34,934 bases of DNA from an uncultured Bacteriovoracaceae bacterium (GTDB taxonomy: Bacteria; Bdellovibrionota; Bacteriovoracia; Bacteriovoracales; Bacteriovoracaceae): contig CALFYV010000358.1 in the NCBI GenBank assembly GCA_937952395.1, positions 1 to 34,934 of the forward strand, given 5' to 3'. The position numbers were made by a program, and so were the translations under genes. The stretch's first letter is position 1; each line of letters begins with the position of its first letter. Below the pieces are notes generated by a model. It had not been told where the DNA came from and did not search any database. It saw only the letters and a program-made list of their open reading frames with translations. Of the stretch, positions 7,821 to 16,322 are shown in pieces.

Positions 7821-8754
7821 ATAAATTCTTGGCGCGTTGATAAAAATCATAATTGAGATACTCAATTGGGATCGAATGAATTTTTAGTTCAATAATTTCA
7901 TTTAAAATATCAAAACTAAAAGCCTTCTCGTCCGCTGATTCAATATTAACTTGATGATAGGGTGATAATTTAATTGTCTTTAAGATATTCGTTCCAGCTT
8001 GTTCTTTTTTTCTTAAGTCTATGGCACCTCTTGCCGCAAAGTAGTGGTTAAAATAATGATCATTAATGATAAACTTATCTGTATCAATATCTATATAACC
8101 ACAAGTCTCATCTAGGGATTGAAAATATTCAGTTTTATATTCGTCTAAGTATTCTATTTCAAATCCAATTTTTCTATACATTTCCCTCTGGAATAATACT
8201 GCATATTCAATTTCATTTCGATGTTCGAATAAATAATTATGCTTAAAAGAGTTTAATACGGAAACTTTTGAGTTAGCAGGCACTAATTGACTAATTTCTT
8301 CTACCTTTTGAGGTATTGTTTTGTTAATAAAGTTGTCGATAGTCAAAGCACCATAAATATAAACATGCTCAATATGTTCACTTGTTTGAGTGTTTTCAAT
8401 AGTATAAAATAAAACATTTTTTTCCCAAAATTTTGAAACGAGGGATGAAAACTTCTTTGGGATAAGTAGTAATGTCTTCATATTTTTTAATGGTTTTGCG
8501 TGTTTTGCGAAAAAATAAAATATTCCTAAATAACCATCTCTCAACATCACAATTGGATATTCGGCTAAATTCTCTAGGTCTCTATATTCAAAAATAAAAC
8601 TAGGATTTAATTCAAGAAAATAATCAAGGGTTGCTGGAGTATATCTATTTTTCATCAAACGCACTTTCTCTGATAGATCTACCTGGTCCCATCTTTTTGC
8701 TCTTAAGTGCATTTCTGAATAGTTTGCTATTTGTTTTTCAATATTCTCTAACAT
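7801..8754 (-). CDS. Protein of unknown function, coupled to a GT4 gene
   Basis: I recognise no family. From ATG 8754 the protein is 317 residues; in-frame ATGs at 8763 and 8784 would lengthen it by 3 or 10. It has no signal peptide or membrane segment and looks soluble, mixed alpha/beta (PIVMLRDGYLGIFYFF near 77-92, TLLLIPKKF near 99). A YIDIDTDKFIINDHYFNHYF stretch near 217-236 is rich in Asp, Asn and His and could bind metal, but this is a guess. Its start overlaps the end of the glycosyltransferase gene by about 17 bp, so the pair are co-translated and probably act in one pathway. It may be a small-substrate or glycan-modifying enzyme, or a partner of the glycosyltransferase. Confidence 0.6.
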   Translation of the reverse strand: MLENIEKQIANYSEMHLRAKRWDQVDLSEKVRLMKNRYTPATLDYFLELNPSFIFEYRDLENLAEYPIVMLRDGYLGIFYFFAKHAKPLKNMKTLLLIPKKFSSLVSKFWEKNVLFYTIENTQTSEHIEHVYIYGALTIDNFINKTIPQKVEEISQLVPANSKVSVLNSFKHNYLFEHRNEIEYAVLFQREMYRKIGFEIEYLDEYKTEYFQSLDETCGYIDIDTDKFIINDHYFNHYFAARGAIDLRKKEQAGTNILKTIKLSPYHQVNIESADEKAFSFDILNEIIELKIHSIPIEYLNYDFYQRAKNLFKNYTF

Positions 8755-10027
8755 AAGTCTCATAAGTTTTAAGATAATTATCATTTAATTTTCGTTCTAT
8801 TTGATTATAAAAAACATGACCATAAGCTTTCTCCGCATAAGCCAATTCATCTAAAAAGCTATTAAAGCCTATAAAATTAAGCGATTCTTGTGAGAGATAG
8901 TCTTTCAAAATTTTTGATACAGATTCGATTGAGTGATCTTGAGCAAAGAGTTGTGCAATTTTTGTTCTTGATACAGTTTGAGGTTTTTTTATCATTGCTA
9001 CGAGTTTTTCATAAGCCTCTTTTTGATCAAATTCTGGTTGCTTTCGAGTTAAATGAGTTTTGATTAATTGGCAGGAATCATTTTTTTTAAATGATGAAAA
9101 GCCTGCCCAATCTGTTAATAGAAGTGGACAACCACATGCTCCAGCTTCAGCAACACTCATTCCATAATCTTCATCATGATATGTACTAAAACTCACGAAA
9201 AGATCGGCTATTGAATAATATTTTTGTAGCTCTGAATTTTTCACATTTCCTAAAAGTATTATTTTTTTAACAATCTCTTTGGGGTATTGGCCCATGGCCC
9301 TATCGACCGTTCTAAAATATTCACCTTCTCGTTCAAAAACGTGACCAAAGTTAAAGGCAAAAGAATCAAATTTTCCTGCTAATATTAAATAGGTGTTATT
9401 CGGGATATCTCGGTTTTGGTGAGCTTTGACAAAAATATCTAGCAGTTCAATAATTCTCTTTTGTAAAGAAAGTCTACCTGTATATAGGATAATTTTCGCT
9501 TCTTCATCTATTCCCAGCTTGTGCTTTATCTCATTTTTCTCTTCTTGGTAGTAAAATTCCTTTGAATTGACCGGAAAAGGAACCTTTTTGATATAGGTTT
9601 CACGATCTTCAAAAAATTGTCTAACAAAGTTGACTTGTCTGTCTGATGCACAAAAAAATTTAACAAGGTTTTCTTTTAGGATATGACCCAGTTCTTTCCA
9701 TTGTTGAAAATGCAGAGAGAAACAACCAAAAACATGAATGATAATTTCCGGCAGTTTTCTTTGCGAATATTTTCGTTTGGCCAAGAAGGAAATCAGTTGC
9801 AAAGGGTGGGGATTGTGATCCAAAAAAACTATTTTGTCAGGGGCATAAGAATGAATGCTTTCTGCCAGCTGAGCTAAGTCAAAATCGCTTCGTTTAAGAT
9901 CATAATCAAAGGAAGCCAGTTGCTCTTCCCCATAGGCCGCTTTATAGCTTTCTCTAAGATTGGCAGTAATCTTTGTACAGCTGAACCAAAATGAATCCTT
10001 GAATGCATACACCAGAGCTATTTTCAT
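8738..10027 (-). CDS. Glycosyltransferase family 4 (GT-B fold)
   Basis: From ATG 10027 the protein is 429 residues and begins MKIALVYAF, a typical GT-B first strand. A TTG at 10063 with AAGG upstream could add 12 residues. The donor-binding half starts with ILYTGRLSLQKRI (about 180-192), and the signature DEDYGMSVAEAGACGCPLLL lies at about 285-304; its two Glu match the EX7E motif of retaining GT4 enzymes. An insertion with EREGEYFRTVDRAM (about 232-245) is unusual. The C-terminal 45 residues after the fold have no assignment. It is followed by the unknown gene at 7801 with overlapping ends. It is probably a cytoplasmic enzyme adding a sugar to the lipid-linked glycan exported by the nearby Wzm/Wzt pair. 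Confidence 0.85.
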   Translation of the reverse strand: MKIALVYAFKDSFWFSCTKITANLRESYKAAYGEEQLASFDYDLKRSDFDLAQLAESIHSYAPDKIVFLDHNPHPLQLISFLAKRKYSQRKLPEIIIHVFGCFSLHFQQWKELGHILKENLVKFFCASDRQVNFVRQFFEDRETYIKKVPFPVNSKEFYYQEEKNEIKHKLGIDEEAKIILYTGRLSLQKRIIELLDIFVKAHQNRDIPNNTYLILAGKFDSFAFNFGHVFEREGEYFRTVDRAMGQYPKEIVKKIILLGNVKNSELQKYYSIADLFVSFSTYHDEDYGMSVAEAGACGCPLLLTDWAGFSSFKKNDSCQLIKTHLTRKQPEFDQKEAYEKLVAMIKKPQTVSRTKIAQLFAQDHSIESVSKILKDYLSQESLNFIGFNSFLDELAYAEKAYGHVFYNQIERKLNDNYLKTYETYVREY

Positions 10028-10177
10028 TCTTATCACTTTAAACAATCCAATAGACAACTTCAATAAGCCTTCTTTATTTTGTAAATATTAATTATTTATA
10101 GACTTTGGTGTAAAAGCAAAAAATATGGCCATATTTAGATGAAAAACCAACAACTTATCTACGTAATATCAATATGT

Positions 10178-10183
10178 TATAAT
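10178..10183 (+). promoter_or_regulatory. Candidate -10 box for the small secreted protein gene
   Basis: A perfect TATAAT sits in an AT-rich gap, with only a poor TTATCT-like -35 about 17 bp upstream. Transcription from it would start near 10,190. That is at or after the TTG at 10189 and so argues for a translation start further downstream. Confidence 0.4.
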
Positions 10184-10236
10184 TTTTTTTGGTACTTATT
10201 GGTCAGCATGCTATTATTTCATATACGGAGAGTTTT

Positions 10237-10554
10237 ATTAACTATTCAAATATATTACGATTTTTAGCGCTCATCGCTTTGCTTTCGCCCATTGGCATAT
10301 GGGCAGCTTGGAATGATGGGGTTAATACGGGTCCCTACACTTATGGAAGTGCATCGACTGGATTTCATATTCCGGTTGGTGGCTCTGAAAACATTAGACA
10401 GTGGACAGGTTGTAAAACAGTTGCTCCTCTTGCGGCAGCACCTTGCAATAGTGGAGCGGGGATTTTTGTGCCGACTAGGACTTCTGTCGAGTGGCTGACT
10501 TTCATTTCAAATGCTCCTGCTTGTGCTAATTTGTCTACAATTCCTTGCTATTAA
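10237..10554 (+). CDS. Small secreted four-cysteine protein, probable AUU start
   Basis: The open frame has no usable ATG. A TTG at 10189 is in frame but has no ribosome site and lies at the predicted transcript start. GGAGAG (10227-10232) is placed 4 bp before an in-frame ATT at 10237, giving a 105-residue protein. From there the N-terminus is a good signal peptide: NYSNILR, then the hydrophobic core FLALIALLSPIGIW, then a likely cut after WA (about residue 23). The mature ~82 residues are rich in Gly, Thr, Ala and Asn and hold four Cys (WTGC, APC, APAC, IPC at the end), enough for two disulfides; GIFVPTRTSVEW is its most distinctive stretch. It looks more GC-rich than its neighbours, as a transferred cassette might. 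It may be a surface adhesin, pilin-like or bacteriocin-like protein; function is unknown. Confidence 0.6.
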   Translation: MNYSNILRFLALIALLSPIGIWAAWNDGVNTGPYTYGSASTGFHIPVGGSENIRQWTGCKTVAPLAAAPCNSGAGIFVPTRTSVEWLTFISNAPACANLSTIPCY

Positions 10555-10567
10555 AGATTATTCTTCA

Positions 10568-12181
10568 TTATTTTTTTAAACTATTTTCCAAACTACTTAT
10601 CAAATTCTTATCTGAGCTAACTTCTTTGAGTTGTTCTAGCATCAAAGTGGCTTTTTCAAATTCATTATTTTTGATATAAATCATTCCAATTTGAAAAATT
10701 TTTTTGCTCAATTTTTGTTTATCTCCTAATTGTCTGTCGATATATCCACCTTGCAAGAGAAGGGTCATATTATTTTTTAGTGGTGGCTTTTCCAAAGCGG
10801 CTTCGATAACCTTCTGGGCCTGGGGCAATTTCTTATCTTTCAGTAAGGTCGTGGCAAGTTCCATGGGGAAGCGGTAATCATGAGGTGACATGGTAATGAC
10901 CCTCTCAAGTAATTTGTAGCGGTGATTAAAAACATGAATATAAGTTAAGCTTTGATAAGACCAAAAAACTACGAAGAAAACAGTAATCAGAATTTTGTAA
11001 CTCTTATTTATTCTCTCAAACAAAATAACTGTTAGGAGACAAAAAGGGGCCATACCTAAGTAAATCCAATGATCAGCCACTAGCGAGAAATTCATGAAGG
11101 GGATATGGACAAAGCCCAAGATGGGAAGGATAGAAAGTAAGAAGAATATGAAAAGATAAAGCTCTGTTGTGATCTCAATTTTTAAAATAAAATAATTTAA
11201 AAGAATGAATAGTAAGAGGCAGGCGCAAAAAATCCATGAAGTAATATTGGCAAGATTGGTCTTTGTTACATCTTCTTGAACAATAGATAGCTTTACGGGG
11301 AAGAAAAAATGGGAGAGATAATAAGATAGGTTGGTGAAAGCAATCTTTATCTTTTTCTCTACTGTTTTTATTAAGGGTGCTGTCTTTTTCTTTTCCGTTT
11401 CTTCATGAATCGCAGGCGATTTGGGCTTTACTTCTTTATTAAAATCAATAGAGAGTCTCTCATCCAGATGAAGCTTACTTACAGCTTCGCTACTGTCAAA
11501 TCCAATTCGAAAAGAAAGAAGAAAAAAGGGTAGCACGATAACCCAGGGCAGATAACTTTTATAATGGAATTTTTTTAGTGTCTCATAAAGAATAAGTACA
11601 GGAAGTAACACGGCAGAAACGATACTTAAAAGTGAAAAAAGGTAGAGATAAAGAGCTCCGGTATAAATAAAAATATTTCTTCTCTCCAGAAAAAGCTGAA
11701 AAACTTGATAGCTTAGGAGAAAAAAAGTTGTGGCCAAGATGGTCTTGAGTTGAAATATCCACGAAACAGTTTCTATTTGTATAGGATGAATGAGGTATAT
11801 AAGTGCAGCCAGCATGAGCTGTCTATTTGTAGCAAGTTTTTTAAAAACTTTAGTGATAAGTAGAGCATTAAAGATATGTAAGCAAAGATTAATGAGCTTA
11901 TATATCCAGTAGTGAGTTTTGGCGAATTGGTAGATAAGCCAAAAAATGGTGTAGGAAAGCGGCCAGCTACGAGCATATGAAGTCGAACGATCCCAGAAAT
12001 GTAATGGATTATTAGATTCAATCATGGGAGCAGATTTAAAAATAAAGCCATCATCGTCAATAAATATGGTGCCACCGAGCAAAGAGGGCCAGTAAAAAAT
12101 AAGAGCAATAATGATAAGAGTGAATAACTGAATATAGAACGAGCTTTCTAGCTTTTGTATCAACTTCATAGGGTTAATCAT
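10568..12181 (-). CDS. GT-C membrane glycosyltransferase, TMTC-like, with TPR-like C-terminus
   Basis: This 537-residue protein has about ten or more hydrophobic segments over residues 1-425 and a soluble helical end. The first periplasmic loop reads GGTIFIDDDGFIF (36-48), which matches the Asp-containing catalytic loop of GT-C enzymes, and HPIQIETVSWIFQLKT (about 136-151) is typical of the TMTC/DUF1736 group. The last ~110 residues have alternating helices (MELATTLLKDKKLPQAQKVIEAAL and similar) that resemble tetratricopeptide repeats. Such enzymes move a sugar from a polyprenyl-phosphate donor to an acceptor on the periplasmic side. A linker with Lys/Glu/Pro (about 255-275) splits the membrane part. 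ATG 12181 and ATG 12169 are both possible starts. The acceptor, protein or glycan, is unknown. Confidence 0.82.
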   Translation of the reverse strand: MINPMKLIQKLESSFYIQLFTLIIIALIFYWPSLLGGTIFIDDDGFIFKSAPMIESNNPLHFWDRSTSYARSWPLSYTIFWLIYQFAKTHYWIYKLINLCLHIFNALLITKVFKKLATNRQLMLAALIYLIHPIQIETVSWIFQLKTILATTFFLLSYQVFQLFLERRNIFIYTGALYLYLFSLLSIVSAVLLPVLILYETLKKFHYKSYLPWVIVLPFFLLSFRIGFDSSEAVSKLHLDERLSIDFNKEVKPKSPAIHEETEKKKTAPLIKTVEKKIKIAFTNLSYYLSHFFFPVKLSIVQEDVTKTNLANITSWIFCACLLLFILLNYFILKIEITTELYLFIFFLLSILPILGFVHIPFMNFSLVADHWIYLGMAPFCLLTVILFERINKSYKILITVFFVVFWSYQSLTYIHVFNHRYKLLERVITMSPHDYRFPMELATTLLKDKKLPQAQKVIEAALEKPPLKNNMTLLLQGGYIDRQLGDKQKLSKKIFQIGMIYIKNNEFEKATLMLEQLKEVSSDKNLISSLENSLKK

Positions 12182-12255
12182 ATATAAATGTTATGAATTT
12201 CACAAAATATTTTATAAACTATAAGCACTAGTCAAAAGCATAGGTGAACTAAGAA

Positions 12256-12630
12256 ATGAATATAACTTTTGAAGAATATTTGGTATTAAAAAAAACAATG
12301 CAAGAGACTCAAAAAGTTAGAATTCTAAGCAATTCGATGGAGCCTTTTATCCATACAGACGAAGAGATTGTGATAAAAAAGTTCGAATCAAAGCTTATAC
12401 GTAAATTTACGCCTATTGTTTTTTGGTACAATGAACGTCTCATCTGCCACTTTTATATAAAAAAAATTAACAAGGATAATTGTTCATACTATCTTACAAA
12501 AAGCCTAAACTCTAAGTATTATGATGAGTTAATTAAAGAAGAGCATGTATTAGGTGAAGTCATCATTCCTAAGGTAAGTATTTTTAAAAAACTGCTGATG
12601 GCCATAGCACACTATAAAACTTTTTTTTAA
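12256..12630 (+). CDS. Soluble S26-type signal-peptidase-like protein
   Basis: This 124-residue protein has the S24/S26 peptidase core without a membrane anchor. SNSMEPFI (25-32) carries the nucleophile-position Ser S27. IVFWYNERLICHF (54-66) aligns with the second-strand block and gives H65 where bacterial enzymes have Lys and archaeal/ER enzymes have His. YLTKSLNSKYYDE (79-91) with D90 and HVLGEV (97-102) match the final blocks 'ltkGD.n..D' and '.lGkv'. A Ser-His-Asp arrangement is therefore possible. Short soluble S26 homologues of this kind occur in peptide-biosynthesis islands (family knowledge), where a leader-cleaving role is suspected. It is divergent from the GT-C gene and ends 3 bp before the convergent JmjC gene. 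Its substrate is unknown; the small protein at 2767 is 9 kb away. Confidence 0.72.
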   Translation: MNITFEEYLVLKKTMQETQKVRILSNSMEPFIHTDEEIVIKKFESKLIRKFTPIVFWYNERLICHFYIKKINKDNCSYYLTKSLNSKYYDELIKEEHVLGEVIIPKVSIFKKLLMAIAHYKTFF

Positions 12631-12633
12631 AAA

Positions 12634-13605
12634 TTACTTATAGAAAGGTGTGGTTTTCCCTTTGTGAATGTTGAGAAAGCTTAATATTGCTGGAGGATTG
12701 GTTGCAGTCGCGAGCAGTGCTCCCATTGTGATACTTGATCTAATTAAATTGTATAAATTGAGCCAACGCAGTCCGATTGTTATAGACTCTGATTCGTATG
12801 AAACATGATGCCAGTAAAATGTAGGATTAAACAAGATGTCTCCAGGCTCAAGTTTTGCGATGATTATAGGGATATAATCTACTTCGGGATATTTATCGCT
12901 ATTTTTATTTTTAGGATCAAGATAACTTCTAAAGAGAGGTTCTTGATTGATAATAGGGTTAATCACGGGATTAAAGTTCGGATCAATAAGTCTCCAAATC
13001 TTGGTTCCATGTAATTGAATAGAAAAATTATTTGTGGCCCCTGCATGCAAGGGGGTTATATTTCCTTTTGCTCCCAGGAAAAACTGATGTGATGTTGTAA
13101 AAGAGCAAAAGGGGATATATTTTTTCAGGTGATTGATATCAACATCTTGTAAAAGTTCTTGATGATTTTGAAGAACATTACAAATTCTGGCTGATTTCAG
13201 ATTTCCACTTCGGAGTTGTAAAATAATTTCTTTTAAAGAATCAAAGTTTTGATCATTTTCGTCCGTGACCATTGTTTCTTCTTGACCAAACTTATCGAGA
13301 AAGAAATCAAAGTTCCACTTCATGCATTTCCAATTTTTAGCAGCCCCCTTTAAAATAACGGGTCGATTCTTTAAAAAATACTTATAAAAAAAATCACGCG
13401 GAGAAAGATTACTTATTTCATCAATGTAAACTTCTTTATTTTTCTCAATTGTTTTCAATGTATCTAATAGGTCAAGTCTATGTTTTTTTACTTTTTTGTC
13501 GAAGAAGTAAGAAAAGAGAGTTCTTCTTAGAAGATGCTCTGCTAACCAATAAAAATTTGCTCTGAAAATTTGAATATAAGAAAAGGGAGAAGGGATCATT
13601 GACAT
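12634..13605 (-). CDS. JmjC/cupin-8-like protein with HxG in place of HxD
   Basis: This 323-residue protein has the cupin-8/JmjC plan. DFFYKYFLKNRPVILKGAAKNW (71-92) is the usual 'f...y...nrPvil.g....W' entry block. TPLHAGATNNFSIQLHGTKIW (184-204) is the metal and 2OG-binding strand pair, and GDILFNPTFYWHHV (255-268) carries the distal His. In the first metal motif the family has H-x-D-a-x-x-N; here it reads H187-A-G189-A-T-N-N, so the carboxylate ligand is replaced by Gly while H187, the distal H266 and K202 remain. The same swap (HxG or HxA) is the mark of 2OG-dependent radical halogenases, but it also occurs in dead enzymes. Residues 290-305 are Ala/Thr-rich and may be membrane-associated. 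It ends 3 bp from the convergent S26-like gene. Confidence 0.8.
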   Translation of the reverse strand: MSMIPSPFSYIQIFRANFYWLAEHLLRRTLFSYFFDKKVKKHRLDLLDTLKTIEKNKEVYIDEISNLSPRDFFYKYFLKNRPVILKGAAKNWKCMKWNFDFFLDKFGQEETMVTDENDQNFDSLKEIILQLRSGNLKSARICNVLQNHQELLQDVDINHLKKYIPFCSFTTSHQFFLGAKGNITPLHAGATNNFSIQLHGTKIWRLIDPNFNPVINPIINQEPLFRSYLDPKNKNSDKYPEVDYIPIIIAKLEPGDILFNPTFYWHHVSYESESITIGLRWLNLYNLIRSSITMGALLATATNPPAILSFLNIHKGKTTPFYK

Positions 13606-13742
13606 AAAATAATCTCATTTTTAATAATCAATTGTATCAGAGGATTTTTAAAATTACATGTAGAATATCATCAAAAAAGTAAGAAATAATTGGCCGGTTA
13701 GATATAACTATTAGTAAGATTATTGTACAATTGGATATCCTT

Positions 13743-14753
13743 ATGAATGAAGCAATTAGAATATTTCGCGATCTAGATAAAACTTATGATCTTCATGTGA
13801 TGTGGAGTGTTCACAATAAATGTAATTACTCATGTTCCTATTGTCCGGATGAGCTTCATAATGGTTCCATGGGATGGCTTAAATTAGATGAAATAAAACT
13901 TTTTGTTGAACATTTACTTAGTCATTATAAGCACAAACTCAATTTCAAAAACTTTCTATTTTCCTTTACAGGAGGAGAACCTACTTTATGGAAAGACTTC
14001 AAGCCTTTTGTTCAATTTTTAATGAATAAGGGAATACGTGTAGGTTTAACAACGAACGGTAGTGTAGCTCCACATTTTTGGGATAATATAGTTGAGTGCT
14101 TTGATTATATCTGTCTCTCATTTCATCCTGAAAGTGCTAGCAAGGAAAAGTTCCTTAAAGTTTATAAAAGACTGCATGATGATCCGCATTCAGTGACCCC
14201 ATCTATAAGAGTCATGATGCCAAGTGAAGATGAGTCTTGGGATAAAAGTGTAAGTCTTATTGAAGATATCAAAAAATTTGATAATTATAGTTATGAGTGT
14301 ATTCATATATTGAAGAACTATGGGAAAGGTTCTGAGAAGATAGAGTATGAAAGCAAAGAAAAAAGAGAATTTTTAGAGAAGAATGCTTTCGTTGCTCATT
14401 TTACAAACAATGAGATTTTACCTGTTCCACTTTTAGGTTTTGATCATTATAAAGTTGAATATAAAAATGGAAAAATTGAACAGCTTCACGAAAATAAGCT
14501 TATCAATAATAATCAAGTTAATTTTAAAGATTGGAAATGCTATATCGGCGTTGAACAATTATTTGTTCATTTTACTGGAGTCGTGAAAACATCGGGTTGT
14601 GCCATGGGGGAAGAATTAGGCAACTTACGTTGGCCCAATTTGATAACCTATCCGAGCGAACCAGTTATTTGCAAGCTTAAAGGATGTTACTGTCCCACCG
14701 ATGTGAGGATATCAAAATCGATTCAAGGTTTAGAATTACCTCAACCAGTGTAG
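13743..14753 (+). CDS. Radical SAM protein with C-terminal Cys cluster
   Basis: From ATG 13743 the protein is 336 residues (a TTG at 13731 would add 4). CNYSCSYC gives the three [4Fe-4S] cysteines at 27, 31 and 34, and SFTGGEPTLW (about 74-83) is the GGE SAM-binding motif. The C-terminal part has five more Cys at about 266, 286, 310, 315 and 317 (WKC, SGC, ICKLKGCYC), a SPASM- or twitch-like set that could hold an auxiliary cluster. It is not in an operon: it is divergent from the JmjC gene and ends 3 bp from a convergent glycosyltransferase gene. Enzymes of this layout modify peptides or sugars by hydrogen abstraction. No precursor-like small gene is adjacent, so a sugar or a distant peptide is the likely substrate. 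Confidence 0.85.
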   Translation: MNEAIRIFRDLDKTYDLHVMWSVHNKCNYSCSYCPDELHNGSMGWLKLDEIKLFVEHLLSHYKHKLNFKNFLFSFTGGEPTLWKDFKPFVQFLMNKGIRVGLTTNGSVAPHFWDNIVECFDYICLSFHPESASKEKFLKVYKRLHDDPHSVTPSIRVMMPSEDESWDKSVSLIEDIKKFDNYSYECIHILKNYGKGSEKIEYESKEKREFLEKNAFVAHFTNNEILPVPLLGFDHYKVEYKNGKIEQLHENKLINNNQVNFKDWKCYIGVEQLFVHFTGVVKTSGCAMGEELGNLRWPNLITYPSEPVICKLKGCYCPTDVRISKSIQGLELPQPV

Positions 14754-14756
14754 AGA

Positions 14757-16231
14757 TTAAAGTGCATTAAGTTCCACAATTTTGTATCCATTAAAGTTTT
14801 TTAGTTCTCTAGTTATAAATTTCTCTTCTATTTGGCTAAGATTGTCGTTATAAAACTGGTTAAGTTTTCCTTGGGGAAAAAGAATTAGTACAATTTTTTT
14901 TTCGTTACGAATACAGTTTTCAAATGATTGAGGAGTGAATACACTTCCAAGCCACTCATGCGATTCGACTAAGCATAACTTTGATTTTCTCAACCAGAAA
15001 TTAGAATAGACGATCCACAAGGTTCTGGCCCACGTTTTATCATAATCAACGTAACCTTTAAAGTCCGGATCAGTTAAATAGGTTTTAGCATAATTTGAAG
15101 ATTCAAGTACTCCTTGAGGTAACCAAAGCTTTTCTCTTAAGTTATATTGATATGTAACTTGGCCATAATCAATACTAATAGATACAAGAAAGAAAAAGAG
15201 GATTACCAATCTGCTGATATGTGGCTTTAATTTATCTGTTAGTTTTATTAATAAAAAAGCAGTGAGAGGTAAAAATAAAATAGAATAAACCGTAAAATAT
15301 CTAAAGGATGCTATTAATGTTTTGTTGAACAATTTATAAATAGGAGGTAGAAGAAACAGAAAAACTAAAAAATAATATTTTTTAGTTTTTTATTACCTGA
15401 AAAAATAATTGGAATGATGAAAATACTTAACAAGCTTAAATGACTAAAGCCCATTATAAAAAGTCTCAAAACTTCAAAGGGATGATAACCAACGGTCTCA
15501 TGAATTTTAGCCACTTCGTAGTCTGAGATAAATATCGCATCTAAAAAAGCTCGACCACGAAGCATGGAAATTCCTTCCCAGTAAAATACACCAAGAATGG
15601 CACCAATGAAAATCGTGATTGCTAATTTTTTCTTTCCTTGAATTAATGAGGCTATGAAAAAAATTGCACACAAGCCCCATCCTTCAAATCGAGTTAGGCA
15701 AATAAAAAGAGAGCACAAAAAAAGTAGATAAGGATCCCATCTTTTTAGCTCGTCTTTAAAAAAGAAATAAAAGATTGTGACCGAAAAAAAATGAAAAAAT
15801 GGTTCCGATAAAGTAAGGGTTTCAATGAGCATTAACTGAAATGCTGTCGTAAACATCAAACAGGTTAGAATGGCGACTTGTCTAGTGAATATATTTTTAG
15901 TGAGCTTATAAAGTGGAATGATAGTTAGGCTTGCAAAAAATGTATGGGCAAAACGAGGTGCATAGAAAATATCACCGGCGATTTTTGAAAATAGACCGGC
16001 AATCCAAAAAGGAAAAGGTTGCCACTCACTATGTGGAATCAGTGTCAGTGATTGAGATTGATTAAGGGTATTGACTAACCTTGAGGTGGCATCTCCAAAA
16101 AAAAAGTTATCTGTATGAAGTAAATAAGTTATTCGAACAATAAAATCTAAGATAAAAATCAAATAGGGAAGCTTATCAAATTTAGGATCCAAATATCTAT
16201 TCTTTAAAACCAAGAAAGTTCTTTTTAACAT
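14757..16231 (-). pseudogene. GT-C membrane glycosyltransferase broken by a one-base frameshift
   Basis: Two adjacent minus-strand frames, 16231-15365 (288 residues, N-terminal part) and 15332-14757 (C-terminal part), are pieces of one gene. The first stops at TAG right after a run of six T on the sense strand (plus-strand A run 15367-15372). Adding one T gives an unbroken reading through ...NIIFLVFLFLLPPIYKLFNK... into the second frame, for a protein of about 491 residues. Size and plan match the intact neighbour at 17793 (480 residues): an N-terminal loop with GDATSRLVNTL, a second loop with HSEWQPFPFW, many membrane helices and a short soluble end. It is a dolichyl-phosphate-mannose-transferase-like GT-C enzyme. 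The break may be real decay, a slip-prone phase switch or an assembly error in a homopolymer. Confidence 0.8.
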
Positions 16232-16322
16232 CTTTTATCTTTGTTTAAGCGAACAGTGTAGCACTTACCCTAATAAATGTCTCTATTATTAGCTTTTAAA
16301 CATTGACCTGATATTTTACATC

